A stretch of 64,000 nucleotides of DNA from Zea mays (taxonomy: Eukaryota; Streptophyta; Magnoliopsida; Poales; Poaceae): NCBI RefSeq assembly GCF_902167145.1, contig NC_050098.1, forward strand, positions 129,654,207-129,718,206, in the 5' to 3' direction. Within the stretch, counting starts at the first letter, position 1, and every line of letters starts with the position of its first letter. The notes under the pieces were generated by a model, which saw only the letters and a list, made by a program, of their open reading frames with translations, did not search any database and was not told where the DNA came from. This document shows, in pieces, positions 10,351-23,227 of the stretch. Both the position numbers and the translations under genes were made by a program.

Positions 10351-12427
10351 ATACTCACTTTGAGATGCCAGCTAGCACTGATGACGCGGAGATAGATGTT
10401 GTGCTTAACTTGCTGGCTGGGGAATCATCCGACTCAACCCACACCGAGCCGATGGCGATACAACTGGGCAAGAACTTGGTGAAGAGGTGGAAACTCGGAA
10501 ACCCGAAGGTGCCCGCACAAAGCGTCCACGCCGAGTGAGCCGCCCGACTGCACCTGTCGAGGAAAAAAGAAAGAAGAGACGGCTTCGACGACTATCGTGC
10601 TTGGATCAGGATGCCAGCCCTTGTGTACCGGTTCCCGATGATGTCCCGACAGAGGCCATTCCTGAGGTTTATGCCAAGGGTTGTGATCATGCATAGGCTG
10701 CTGGCTGCATGTTTGACGAGGATAAAGAGGAAGAAGAAGAAGAAGTCCCGCTGATCCACAAGAATAGCTGGCACTATAGAAGCAGCGAGGGGGTAGTGAT
10801 ATTCCCTCTCCAGCTCTGTCGGCCCTTGTCAGTCTTCAGGGGCTTTCAATATCATATTTTGATCAAGTATTGGAGGAGGTCGTCCCCAAAGACATGCTAT
10901 CAGAGCCTCCTGAAGATGATATCCCGGCCATCTGTCCAGAGGTCCCAGACAGTGGGCTTTCATTGCTTGATTACGCTGGGCAAGAGGTAACCCGAGTGGT
11001 GCCTCGTGCATCATCAATTTTGGAGGGCAGTCTTCTATGTAGAGACGCTGATCTGAGTCATCTGACTCCCATGGAGGTGGTTGAGGGGCCTTCAGCCTTA
11101 GAGGTGGCCACTGCAGAAGACCCAGCCCTCGAGGGTGGTGCTGGCAGCTACCCAGCCCCCGAGGGTGTTCAGGTGTCCTCTCTTTCCAATGCCTCCATGG
11201 ATGTCCATGTCGGGCCGTCCCCACCTCAGTTCGATGGAGCGACGGCGGCACGTGCTTCCACAGCTTTAACTCGACAAGTCGCCTTAGAGGTTGGCGAGTT
11301 AGATACAGGGAGCCTGCTGTCTGCTGGTGGGGCTGAGGTCACCCCGGATAGTGCTCTTCAGATTGTTCCTGCTGACCTTCCCTCATCAAGCCATGCCTCA
11401 GCTCCTCCTGCCCTGGGTCTACCACTGTTCCTTTCCAATCTTCAGGTGAGACGGTCTCTTGCTCTATGTTGTACATGTTAGTGAATTATCTTTCTTCTGC
11501 TCATCTGTCTATGATCACAACATTTTGTTGATGGAATATCTGCCCAGTTGAAATCCTGCGGCGCCACTGTTCCTGAACAAGCTCTATCTCTGATGAAGTG
11601 GAATCCATTGCTGCTCCAGAAACAGATCGATGACCTGAAGGCGTCGAATGTTGGTTAGTGAGCTTACAGCCTCCCTAGCTGCTTTTATTGATCAACTTGT
11701 TCTTAGTCGTGCATTCCCTTTTAGCTGCATTGTCTGATATGGCCCAATGATGCTCTGACCTTGAGGAGAAGTATTCTCAAAGTCAGGCCGACCTGGCCCA
11801 GACCTCTGCTTTTCTGGACGGTGCACGTTCTTTGAATTCCTCTCTAAAGCTCAGCTTGACTCTGAGAAGATGGCACGTGAGGTAAACTTCCTTGGCTAAC
11901 CCTGCTATGTTATTTTTGCCTTGGTACTGACTGTTGCTTTCTGTCTGTAGGAGGAGAAACAAGCACTTGTTGCCTCTTGCGACAATCTAGACAGGTTGTA
12001 TTGTGACGCCAGTAACTCCTTGACCATTCTAGAAAGGAGCCACCGCTTCACCATGTCTGACCTGGATCATCACCGCCATGAGCTGCAGATATCCCAAGAT
12101 GAAGTTCTGCGACTTGGACAACTGTTATCAACCAAGGATTCCACCATCAAGGATCTGCGTGCCTCCAAGAAGCTTGTTGCGCAGGAGCTAGAGACCGCTC
12201 GACTGGCTGTTAAAGATTTAGAGGACAACTGCACCGTCTTGAAGGCTTAGTGTGACAAGGCTATGGACAAAGCCATTCGCGCTGGACGGATCCTGATAAG
12301 GAGGCCCGGCATCGTGGTGCCTAACGATATTGTCGCCGATGTCAAGGCCGCGCCCGATGCTTCAAGTCGTCCTTCTTCTTCCGTCGTACCTGTGAAAGAC
12401 ATTGCCAGCAAAGATGTTTCGACGTAG
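10351..12427 (+). pseudogene. Antisense gene (aORF, Grande gene-23-like), spliced, decayed
   Basis: Gene running opposite to the host element's pol. Coding blocks are separated by three short introns with GT-AG ends: 11446-11547, 11654-11724 and 11882-11950. The first block (about 10366-11445) encodes a basic stretch (RTKRPRRVSR, KRKKRRLRRL) and acidic segments. The later exons (11548-11653, 11725-11881, 11951-12427) encode long heptad coiled coil, for example near 12050-12240. Lesions are frameshifts near 10490-10540 and 10700-10870, TGA at 11748-11750, a one-base loss near 11847-11850, and TAG at 12248-12250 after which the frame stays open to 12427. Antisense ORFs between pol and the 3' LTR are known in the Tat lineage; their role is unclear. 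Its promoter region was displaced by element A. Confidence 0.7.
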
Positions 12428-12677
12428 TGATGTCCTGCAAAACACTCTTTTTATTGAGTTAGCATCTTTTTTAGAGGATGTAATATGAATTTTGTGTGCG
12501 TGTGACAGTGTGTCGAAACTCGAATATTTTGTGGATAGGGCGCTAGAACATGCCCCTGGTGCCAACAAGTAAAACATTCTTTTTCCTGAAGAGCTAATTG
12601 CTTCGCATCTAGGGTATAGCTGTCACCCTGAATAACGCGAAAGCAAGTGCGCCATGCTGGTTTTGAAGGCGTTTTCT
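12428..12677. other. Spacer with a degenerate repeat copy
   Basis: Non-coding sequence between the antisense gene and the tandem repeat. Positions about 12590-12660 resemble a decayed partial copy of the 89 bp unit (AGGGTATAG and GTCACCCT blocks). Confidence 0.5.
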
Positions 12678-13182
12678 GACTTAAGTCGATCGCCTGGCTG
12701 GTAGGGCATAGTGATCGCCCTAAGATAAGTAGGCATGAGCATGCCGCACCATCTTAAGTCATCGCTGACTTAAGTCGATTGCTCCATTAGCAGGGTATAG
12801 TGGTCACCCTAAGTCAGGTTAGTGTGAGCATGTCGCACCGACTTAAGTCGTCGCCGACTTAAGCTGATTGCTCCATTAGTAGGGTATAGTGGTCACCGTA
12901 AATCGCGTAAGCGTGAGCATGTCGCACCGGCTTAAGTCGCCGCCGACTTAAGTTGATTGCTCCGTTAGTAGGGTATAGTGGTCACCCTAAGACGAGTAAG
13001 CATGAGCATGTCGCACCGGCTTAAGTCATCGCCGACTTATGCTGATTGCTCCGTTAGTAGGGTATAGTGGTCACCCTAAGTTGAGTAAGCGTGAGCATGT
13101 CGCACCGGCTTAAGTCGTCGCCGACTTATGTTGATTGCTCCGTCAGTAGGGTATAGTGGTCACCCTAAGTCGAGTAAGCATG
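12678..13182. repeat. 89 bp tandem repeat, about 5.7 copies
   Basis: Direct repeat of about 89 bp; copies begin near 12678, 12767, 12856, 12945, 13034 and 13123. Each copy starts with a GACTTAAG-type block, then GATTGCTCC, AGGGTATAGTGGTCACCCTAA, GAGCATGTCGCACCGG and a second CTTAAGTC block. The palindrome GACTTAAGTC marks the unit junctions. Tandem arrays in the region before the 3' LTR are typical of Tat-lineage elements and have been proposed as seeds of satellite DNA. Confidence 0.9.
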
Positions 13183-13317
13183 CTGATTTCAAGTCCAATC
13201 CAATCGAAGTCAGCTGAAAGTCAAGAGTCTGAATGCCTTTGAAAACAAAAACTTTATTGATGATGAAGTCCCCAGATTACAGAGTACAATGTTTCTTCAA
13301 AAATTTTTGAGGCCTCG

Positions 13318-14967
13318 CTAAGGATAGAACTTCCTGAGGTGCTCTATGTTCCATGAGTTCCCCACCTACGTGCCATCCATTTGAGTAAGCCGGTATGATC
13401 CTGGCCGAGTGACCTCTGATACTATGAATGACCCTTCCCATAGTGGCGACAACTTGTGTCGTCCTTCCCCCGTTAGAATTTGGCGAAGGACCAAGTCTCC
13501 CACTGCAAAGGACTAGTGTCGCACGTCTTTATCATGATAGCGCCTCAAGGTCTGCTGGTACCTAGCCGACTGAATTACTGTGTTCAATCGTTCTTCCTCC
13601 AGCACATCAATATCTTCTAGCCTGGTAGCTTCTGCTTCAGCTATGCTTTCAAAAGTCAATCTCGGCGCCCCGAATATTAGGTCAGCGGGCAGCACTGCCT
13701 CTGACCCATAAACCATGAAGAACGGGGTATTTCCATGCAAAGCTCGACTGGGTTGAGTTCTTAGGCTCCAAACCACGTATGGCAGCTCTCTGATCCATTT
13801 TCCTGCAAGCTTTTCACTCTTGTCAAATACTTTCTTCCTGAGTGCTTCTAGTATCATCCTGCTGGCTCTTTCTACTTGGCCATTGGCTCTTGGATGCGCT
13901 ACTGATGCATACTTAATCTGGCTGCTCCGCTGCTCGTAGAAGTCAAAGAATTCAGAGCTGGTGAAGTTGGATCCCAGGTCGGTAATGATGTTATTTGGTA
14001 TCCCAAACCTGAATATTATGTCTTGTATGAATTCCACTGCCTTGGCTGAGGTCAAAGAGGCAATGGGCTTATATTCTATCCATTTTGTGAACTTGTCAAT
14101 GGCAATCAACATGTGAGTATAGCCTCTCTGAGCTTTCTTGAAAGGTCCGATCATGTCCAGCCCCCAACATGCAAACGGCCATGTTACAGGAATGGTCTGT
14201 AGCCGCTGTGTAGGTAAATGTTGTTGATTTGATAAAAATTGGCAAGCTTCACATCTCTGGAATAACTCGGCAGCATCACTCTTCGTTGTTGGCCAATAGA
14301 AACCAGATCTGAAAGCCTTCTCGACCAGAGTTCTGGACGCTGCATGTACTCTGCACTGCCCAGCGTGGATTTCATCTAACAATTGCTTTCCAATAGCCGA
14401 GTGAATGCACTTCATGAGGACTCCTGTCGTACCTCTTCTATACAGTGTGCCCCCTATGAGGGTGTAGTGGGCTGACTGCCTTACGATGTGTTCCACTGCC
14501 GCCTTGTCATCCGGTTCTTCTTCATTTTTATGTACCTATATTTCTTGGACGAAGATCCTCGGTGGAGCCTGGGCCCGACTGGATCCCAGCTTCGACAACG
14601 TGTCTGCTGCCGTGTTGCGATCTCTTTCCATGTGATGGAACTCCAATCCTTCGAATTTGTCCTCCAGTTTTTGGACGGCTGCACAGTACTTGCCCATGGA
14701 ATCAGTCGAGCAATCCCAGTCTTTGTTTATCTGGCTTATGACCACTAGCGAATCTCCATATACCATCAGCTTCTTAATGCTGAGTGATACAACGATGTTT
14801 AATCCGTGGATCAGTGCTTCATATTCTGCTGCATTATTTGATGCCGGAAACGATAGCTGGAGTGCATACTTGAGTTGTTCACCTCCAGGAGCAATAAATA
14901 GATTCCCTGCATCTGCTCCTTGCAATTTCAGTGAGCCATCAAAGTACAATCTCCATACTTCGGTAGT
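13318..14967 (-). pseudogene. pol: RNase H and integrase part of Grande-like pol
   Basis: 3' half of pol, read on the - strand. An RNase H-like domain (14536-14960) starts WRLYFDGSL and includes NNAAEYEALIHGL and the HMERDRNTAADTLSKLG tail. After a stop near 14536, the integrase (13513-14496) follows with a zinc-binding finger (H-H then CEACQ), a first core Asp in GLDMIGPF, a second in ITDLGSNF and the Glu in ANGQVERAS. Leu replaces the usual Asn after the second catalytic Asp. A stop at 13514 interrupts the C-terminal domain, which otherwise runs to a stop at 13318-13320. The upstream part of pol lies beyond the solo LTR. Confidence 0.87.
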
Positions 14968-14972
14968 CTCCG
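14968..14972. repeat. Left target duplication CTCCG of the solo LTR
   Basis: CTCCG directly precedes the LTR end TGTGGCGG at 14973 and is repeated at 19307-19311. Removing the LTR and one copy rejoins the RNase H reading frame of the host. Confidence 0.88.
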
Positions 14973-17900
14973 TGTGGCGGAACTACCCGAATTATTCCAA
15001 CTTAAGTGCCTAAGTCCCGCCTTAGAGGCTAGACCACACTTAAATGGGAATAACACGTCAATCCCTCGGATCTAGTCCGACACGGCCACTGACAGGATCA
15101 AGTACCACAACCTCACTCGATGGTGAGTCATAGAGCAAATACAATAAAGCATAAAACCATGCATGTAAGAGTATTAAAATTATTACATCACCATCGGAGT
15201 TTTGCAAAAGTAGTCATCATTGTTCGAAGTGCAGCGGAATAAAACTAACGGTAAATAAACAGAGAGATGGGGAAGCCTGTCCCATCACTCCTCATGCTCC
15301 TCCTCAGCCGAGGTAGGGTCCCACTCGACAGTCCAACCCGGTGGCAAGATGGACGGCCAAGTCACTCCAGCAACCATGTCCTCCAGAGAACCTATAAAAT
15401 TATGCCACAAGCAAGGCTGAGTATACTAATACTCAGCTAGACTTACCCGGTGTGAGGAGTCTACTCCTCTACCTCTAGACATGCAGTTGTTTGGCTGTGG
15501 GGTTTGGTTGCCAGAAGCACTAGCTGAGTTTCTAAGTCAAGTTTTAACTTTGTCAAATTTAAGTGTGACTCTCTTAAGGCTAAAAGTGTACTATCTACTC
15601 ATACATGGTATCAAACATTTATAGCAATCAACCTCTTTTGTCAACTCATCACATTTCCACTTGTTACTCAATGTAGCAGCATGGATCAAGCAGTCTCATT
15701 AGCTGCGAGAAGCAGACGATTCGAATCGAGTTTTTATCCTTGCAAGGTAAACCTAAACACACGACATGTAGGGGCACTCCGTCCCCACACACATCAACCG
15801 TCCCCATCGATTCCCCGTCAGCAGATCAGGGCTCACTGCCTTGGCGTACAATGCCTCACTGACCCCGACTGCCGTCGTGCAGTGAACGCACTTGTACCCA
15901 CCATAACCGGAATGGGAGACCACGTCTCAGGTCGCGTGAGGGGTAAAGTCTACTGCCAGGTTCAATCAGGTACTAGGCTTACCGATTTACCATATTTCTC
16001 GGCATGTGCTTAGTACGTTCAAACGCTTGACTCACGGTACCACACCTTAATCCTTATTCCAATTTTTATCATGTAGACAACCAATCCCCATGGATTGTTG
16101 CCCACAAACCAACATCAATATGATAAGAAAGTGGATACAACCAATTCCTGACCTCGCGCGAGTGCTAGAAAAATCACTCGACTTCTACCGAGATCCTAAT
16201 TAATAAAGCAGCTACTCGACTTAGCTTACTAGTTTTCATCTCAATGGGATTCCTGAGATCATGCAACTAGGGTTTCAAACAACTCCTACACTTAAGTGCA
16301 CAATCAATTCTACAATCATTAAGTATAGTAAAATAGCATATATAACGGTTATGCATAAAACTGGGGCTTGCCTTCCAAGGCTGTGGTAGGCAGATCCTCT
16401 GGTGCAGACTCGGGTGCTGGATCCGGGGCTACCTCCTGAGCAGCTCCTTGCTCCGGCACGAGGACGTACTCTCCGTCGGCAAGGTTACAGTCTATCGAAA
16501 TGCAAGGAACATGTATGCCATGATTATACAGGATTTAATAATATTATGCTAAGAGAAGAAAAACTAAGTTAATGAGTAACTTAGGGTTTGCTTGGTCATA
16601 CGGGGCCTTTAATGGTTTATGCTTATCACTTCTAGGTTTAGGCTTTGCTAGGGATAGGCATAGGGAATTGGTATTGCCTTTATATATTTCAGTGGACAAT
16701 TTACAAAGGGTTTTAGGATGACACTAATTTCCATTATTCATTTTCCTTTCTTTATTTTCTATTTATGAAATCTAGTGGGGTTTGAACTACAACAGTAGTT
16801 TAACTTTCTCCAAAAATTCTGTAAAAATTACAGTGGGTTTCCATTGGTCATTATAGCCTGTTCTAGGAATTTGAGGTTTAAAATAAAAAGGCTATGATTT
16901 AGACAAAACTAACAAAAGTTGTGTAAAATGGGCCACTTTGCACTACATCTCTTAATTAGAGGTGAGTTCTGCCCTAAGGGTTATTTTTGTTGGCATCTAA
17001 AAGTAATAATAGGCTTCTGTGCCAAAAATCACAGAAAGCTAAGGGGTGGTCATTTAGTTATGATTTTCTAAAGTTAAATGCCAAAAAGGCACTTTCTACT
17101 ACATTATTATTTGAAAAATGTCAAACAGCAGATTTCATATTTTTCCTAAGTTCTTAATGACAAAACATTAATTATCTCAAGGTTTGGGGTGTTTCCACCT
17201 TGGGGTTATTTTTGTAGGGTTTTTCTAAGTTTTCCTTGTTTTCTTAAAATAAAAGAGATCCTACTTATTTCATATTAAACCAGGGTATAATAGATTTTTC
17301 TAGTAAACTACATTAAATAAGCATTCTAACGAAAATAGGGGTGCTCTCTGGTTCATTATTAAATCACCTTTTCTATTTTTCTTAACCTTAAGCATATTGT
17401 AAAATAAATGGCAAGAACTAACTTAATGGGTTGGACAGAGAGGTTTAGCATTTTTAAACAGGTCAGTAGGTGGATATAAACTTCTCCAAATTTTTCTAAC
17501 CCTAGTTAAATAATGCAACTATTTTTAGCCCTATTATTTAGCTTTTGGCCAAAACATTAATTAAATCAGAACCTTATAGTTTTCTGCAGTACTTAAGGGT
17601 TTTATATTTTTCCTAAGCAGTTTACATTATTTAAAGTCTGGCAAATTTGGTTTGACCAAATTTGGATGAACTAAACAGAAGTTATGAATTATTAAAGTTT
17701 CTGTTCAAATTTAAAATCAGATTTAATAAAGGTTTTCTGGAAAAGCAGTTTACACCGAGGACCCTGGGTTATTTCCAAACTAACTCTCTCAGTTATACCC
17801 CCGCGCTACTATTCATTTGAGTCTCTGACATTTCACAAAACCCCCCTAGACTTCTTTCCTTCTCCCCCGCGGTCCTTCCCTAGGTTTAAACAGTATCCGC

Positions 17901-19306
17901 AAGAAAGAAAAGGGTGGCGCGGCTTACCGGCGGCGAGATAGGTCCGGCGAGGGGCGGGGTTGGCTCGGGGAGGCTCTGGCGGTCACAGCGATGTACGGCT
18001 CGACGACGGGGATGGCCGGAATCGCTCGGTCCACGTGCACAGGCGGGTGTTCTCGTCGGCGGTGGGTGTGCCGGCCAAATCAAGGCGATCTGGTTCAATC
18101 CAATGGCACGGTGAGCTTCACGGGGTGACGTAGAGACTGTGTGCACAAGGAATCGGAAAATGGTTCAGTGGATTACCCGGTCCACGCATTCCGGCGGGGT
18201 TATGAACTCCGGCGACCGTGGACTGGCCTCTCCGGCGAAGCAGGCTTCGATTCCTCGCTCGGGGAGCTTCACCGAGGTGTGCTCACTCGTCTCCGAGTGT
18301 CGGACGGGGTTGGGAAAGGCTGGGCTGGCCGGTCTACGGCGGCAGGGCTCGGGTGGCCGCGGACACGCCGCGAACGGGCAAACAACGGTGAGTTGAGCTC
18401 CGGTGAGGTTTGAGCGTGCGCGGAAGAGTGTGGTCGACGCCCGAGTGGGCTTTAAAGGCGCGGGCGTGGGCCATGGTGTCGGCTGGCCTTTGGCGCGACG
18501 CGGGGCGCGCGCGGGCGTGCTCTGGCGTGCACAGAGCGCGTCGAACACGTGGAGCTTTTCTTCTGCCCGTGTTCCACAGCTCACCCAAGTCGCAAACGTG
18601 CGAATCTTGGCAAAAATCCGGCGCAAGTCTTTTCCTGGCACCTAGGGCTGTCTCTCATCCGTGAGTTGCCATGGCAGATATGGCCTAGGTAGGGAGATCT
18701 TCGGTCGCCAAATCAGGTATGTCACTCTGCCCACCTCGCGACAAAAACCATGCCAAGGCATGTCAAACGTCAAGGTCTCAGGCTCAACTTTTTCCAGTGG
18801 GTGCCCTAGGTGGTATGCCACATTTTTGGTATAGAACATAGGTGGTTTTGGTGCCATCTTCAAGGTGAACACGGCTGATCTTTAGTGTAGGTGTAGTTTT
18901 TGACTTAGAGGGAAATTAGAGAGCTCTAGCTCTCTCTCCACTTAAGGAATGGATTTGGGGTTTCTCCAGGGGTCTTTTTGCAACATTTCCCTCCCATAAT
19001 TGCTAGTTATAAGGTTACTTAAAATTGGGTTAAAGATTAACTCATGGTTTGCACAATTGCTTATTCTCCCCCCCTCTTAACCATGGTTTTGGAAGATAGG
19101 GTTCAAGAGAGGTCTAGGGTTTTCCCCCCTCTTGCCCAAGGTAGTAAGTGCACAAAAGTTTGAGTGATGCTTCTTAGGTCTTTAGCAAATCTTGGTTAAC
19201 ACATGGTCTCCAAGGTTCTTATGTTCTCCTTAAGTTTTTACCACATGTGATCACAGTTCTTAGTACCAAGGTGTGCTCTAGCCATGGTAACACATGAGGT
19301 GTTACA
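14973..19306 (-). repeat. Solo LTR of the element A family (4334 bp)
   Basis: Complete LTR in minus orientation; on the + strand it reads TGTGGCGG to GTGTTACA. It is flanked by CTCCG on both sides and lacks any internal region, so it is a solo LTR formed by LTR-LTR recombination after insertion into the Grande-like pol. It is colinear with the LTR at 6037-10344 but differs by many substitutions and small indels, so it is not a partner of that LTR. It retains the GC-rich leader (about 17860-18640), a TATA-like TTTAAAG (18450-18456) and the donor-like CCG|GTAAGC (17921-17930). Confidence 0.92.
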
Positions 19307-21320
19307 CTCCGGGTTGTCTGGGACCTAATGCTCAGTCCACTCTGATACGAAGTCAACTAGTGCTTAAGTCTTTATTGTTGTGCGAGGTCAAAACTCTATA
19401 TTGTGAGCTCCCAGCTCACATGCCCACTTGACTATTCTTCCGATAGCTTATTTGTTGTGGAGAATGTCCCCTATTGGAAATCATGTGACTACTATAACTT
19501 TGTGGTCGTCAAAGTAGTGACAGAGCTTGCGAGCGGTTAGAAGTACCGTGTATAGCAGTTTCTGGACTTAGGGATACTTCATTTTTTAGGGCCTGAGAAC
19601 TTCGCTGATGAAGTAGACCGGATGTTGCACCTGGTATGTATGTCCTTCCTCCACCCGCTCGACTACTAACGCGGTGCTTACCACATGAGTCATGCAGGAG
19701 ATGTATAACAACAGATCTTCTGTTGGCTGATTCGGCGTGGCTCGGTGTGGTGGCTTGAGTACTGGTGGTGTAGTCAGGAACTTTTTCAGTGCCTCTAAAG
19801 CTTCCTGTGCCTCTATGGTCCACTGAAACTTGTCCACCTTTTTGAGCAATTTGTAAAATGGCATGCCTTTCTCGCCTAGCCTTGATATGAACCTACTCAG
19901 GGCTGCCATGCATCCAGTAAGCCTCTATACCTTTTTCTGTGATCGTGGCGCTTCCATTCTCATGATGGCCTTGATCTTTTCTAGGTTGGCTTCAATTCCT
20001 TAGTGGCTGACAATGAATCCGAGTAACTTCCCTGTCGGTACTCCAAAGACACACTTTCTTGGATTAAGCTTCCACCGATATCGCCTCAAGCTGTTGAAGA
20101 CCAGTTGCAAGTCTTCGATGAAGTTTTATGAGTTTTCTGTTTTGATCACCACATCATCAACATAGGCTTCCACCCGCTTGCCCCAGTGGTCGGCTAAGCA
20201 TGTTTGAATGGCTCTCTGGTAGGTCGCTCCCGCGTTCTTGAGGCCGAACGACATGGAGGTATAGCAGAAAGCTCCAAACGGGGTGATGAATGCAGTTTTC
20301 TCCTCATCTTCTTTTGTCAAGCTGATCTGATGGTATCCAAAATAACAGTCTAGAAAGGACAACATAGAACAGCCAGCGGCCGAGTCAACCACCTGATCTA
20401 TTCTAGGGAGCCCGAAGGGATCCTTCGGACAATGTTTGTTGAGATCTGTATAGTCGATGCACATGCGCCAATCCACTTCATTCTTTTGAGTACAAGAACA
20501 GGATTTGCTAGCCACTCAGGATGCAACACTTATCTAATGAACCCTGCAGCCACTAAGCGAGCTAACTCGGCGTGAATAGCTTCTCCCTTGTCAGGCGTGA
20601 AACGATGCAACTTCTGTCAGATCGGCCTTGCTTGAGGATAGACCTTTAATTTGTGCTCGGCCAGTTCTCTCAGGACTCCCGGCATATCTGTAGGTTACCA
20701 TGCAAATACATCTCGGTTATTTGCAGGAACCGGACGAGCGCGCTTTCCTATTTGTCGTCGAGGCTGGAGCTAATGATGGTGGTCTTGCGTTCATCAGCGA
20801 ATCCAAGGTTGATCCTCTTGGTCTCCTCAGTCGGCCGCATAGAGGTCACGACTTGAGCTTCGTTTGTGGGTATTGCGAGGTCTTCCTTAGGCTTTGTGTC
20901 CGCCTTCGTGGGGGAAGTCATCGGGGGTTTAGTAGTAAGGGCCACCTGGATGGCTCCCCGAAAGAATTCTGTGGCGCCTTGGAAGTTAGCACGCACGGTG
21001 ATGATTCCTTGCGGTCCTGGCATCTTCAATATCATGTATAAATAGTGCGGAATGGCCATGAATTTCACCAATCCCGGCCTGCCGATGATGGTGTTGTATC
21101 CACAGTCGAAACTCGCTACCTCGAACCTCAGGAACTTGGTTCTGTAGTTTTCCGGAGTTCCAAAGGTGACGGGCATGTAGATGTGCCCGAGCGGGTACTC
21201 TCCTTTGGTCGGCACAATGCCAAAGAAAGGGGTGTCTGACTCGGTGAGGTCTTTGAGTGCGACCCCAAGCCCAGGAGCGTTCGGGGGAAGGTAACGTTGA
21301 TGCTACTTCCCTCGTCCACT
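19307..21320 (-). pseudogene. pol: Protease, RT and connection part of Grande-like pol
   Basis: 5' half of pol, read on the - strand. A protease-region segment with GYNTIIGRPGLVKF lies at 20748-21320. The reverse transcriptase (20126-20515) has WRMCIDYTDLNKHCPKDPF, LPRIDQVVDS, the FLDCYFGYHQI block and catalytic YVDD at 20153-20164. The connection and first RNase H region (19509-19909) includes FLTTPPVLKPP. A frameshift and in-frame stops occur around 19580, 19940, 20000, 20130 and 20520. The frame resumes at 14967 once the solo LTR is removed. Confidence 0.85.
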
Positions 21321-23227
21321 AGTACTTTCTTTACCCTGCTCTCTCAGATTACCTGATCAACGAGGACGGGTACTTGCCAAGATGGTCGAAGTTGAGCCAT
21401 TGATCCGCTCGGCTGAAGGTGATTGTGTACTCTGACCACCGATAGGGAGCTGGGGCACTGGAGGTTGCCTCCAGGACCTGCCGGTCGTTGAGCTTTTGCT
21501 GCCTTCTGTTCTCCTACGACTCGTGTCCTTCGAAGATGACGTTGACCTCCCTATCAACACGCGGGAATGCTCCACCCCCTCCCCCTTCTGGTTGCTGAGG
21601 CTGTCTGGGCTTGCCAGGCCCTCCTCGTGGTGGGGGAGGTGGTAGAGGCTGGAACAGTCGGCCATTCCCGACGGAGTGCTTGAAGTCCTTGCAGTTCCAC
21701 AGGGTGTGGTGCATGTCCTTGTGGTATGGGAACTGGGCGTCGAGGATGTCGTCCAGTGTCCATTCGCCTCCATGGGTGCTCCTCGGGCGTGAGCGATGGG
21801 TGGTCCAGCGGCGTGGACCTCCTAATGAGGCATGTTCTCCCAACGCCTGTCGGGTTGCTGGTTCGCGTCGCGCCGCGGTGCCAGTGATGCAGGTTTCGCT
21901 CCTTCGATGAGGTCCTGGGCCCACTTGTGAGCGGTGATGTAGAGGTCCGCTTCCTAAAACAGTTGTTCGGAGGTGGTCGGCGCTTTCTGCAGTATGGCTC
22001 GGACGAAGGTCGAGTCATTAGATCCCCGGTAGAAGTCCTCAATCACTGCTGCCTCAGTGACCTCGGGGATGCGATTTCTCATGGTCTGAAACCTCTTGAG
22101 GTATGACCGAAGTGTTTCATCACCTCGGCGCCTGATGGATTTGAGGTCCCATGGCTGCACCGGCTTGTCGAAGAGGGACTGAAATTTGGCGATGAAATGC
22201 CGACTAAAGTCACTCCAATCGTCGATGCAGTGTCATGGCAGATGTCGTAGCCACTGCAATGCATCTTGCCCGAGGACAATGGGCAAATATGCGGTCATCA
22301 CGTCTTTAGTCGCCCCAGCAGCCCAAGCGGCGGTCGTATAGACGGCCAACCAGTCTCCCAGGTCCTGCTTAGGCTCGTACTTGTCGATGTTGGAGACCTT
22401 GAAGTTTAGGGGCCACTGAATGGCCCTGAGATGCGGAGTATGCGCGGATACTCCACATGTGTCTTCGTGTCGGCGTTCATGGTGTCGGTCCCGGGGAGGG
22501 GAGTCGGTGATGTGTCATCTCGACCGTCCCCGGATCGGGCCACTAGTTGAGGCTGCAGCTGACTCAACTCAGGTGGCGTGACTTCGAGCCGGGACGCCAT
22601 GGTCCTGATCATACTCCTCCTGGTGCCTTATCTCATTTTCATGTTGTCGGTCGCACGAAGCGTTGATGGAGCTCCGCGCGTCTCGCCGACTATTGATGGC
22701 GTGTCGTAGGTCGCTCGGGGGATGAGCGAGGGGTAGAAGATGATTAGCTGCCCGAGTAAGTAGCCACCGATAGCCTTCAACATCCGGAGTCCGTGGGAGG
22801 CCATCAGCTATCTGAGCCAGCACCCCTCCGACTTTGCTCGGTGTGTTCATTGCGCGAGCAAAGTCAGGGTTCAGGTTTCGAGCGAAGAGAGGGTTCTCTC
22901 GGCGTAACCTTGCACCCTGTTCAGCTTGTTCTCGATCTCGGTCTTGAGCTTGTCAGCGGTCACATTGGCGAGAATTCCTCCTTTCTTTGAAGACCCACTC
23001 GTCGGGAGTTTCTCCCACTTCCGAGACTTCATCCCGAGATATGGGCTGAGCCGGGTCCCGCTCCCCAGCCTCGTGATGTCACCGAATATTCCGGCATCTG
23101 TTCCTTCATCGCTGAGCTTCTCGCTGGGGAGGTTCTTCTCCTGGCATGGTTGGCACGTCGTTAGAGATGGGAGATGACTCCAATCTCCCCCCGATGAAGA
23201 GGAAGTCGGGGTAGAAAAGAGTTGCAT
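21321..23227 (-). pseudogene. gag: Gag of the Grande-like element
   Basis: Gag remnants on the - strand, spread over three frames: 22871-23227, 22406-22850 and 21357-22160. The Gag core is visible near 21954-22160 (MQPWDLKSIRRRGDETLRSYLKRF and NRIPEV), typical of Tat elements. The segment at about 21500-21900 is rich in Arg, Pro and Gly and carries the degenerate region before the protease, including YHKDMHHTLWNCKDFKH. Multiple frameshifts exclude a functional protein. Confidence 0.78.

Noticed and set aside
12678..13182. Tandem repeat as a centromeric or knob satellite
   Set aside because: The unit is 89 bp with only about six copies, placed between an element's pol and its antisense gene; it does not match the 156 bp CentC or 180 bp knob repeat lengths.
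22569..23227. Possible separate gene near the 5' end of the Grande-like element
   Set aside because: It is in line with the Gag of the same element and frame breaks are shared with the surrounding gag remnant, so I count it as gag.
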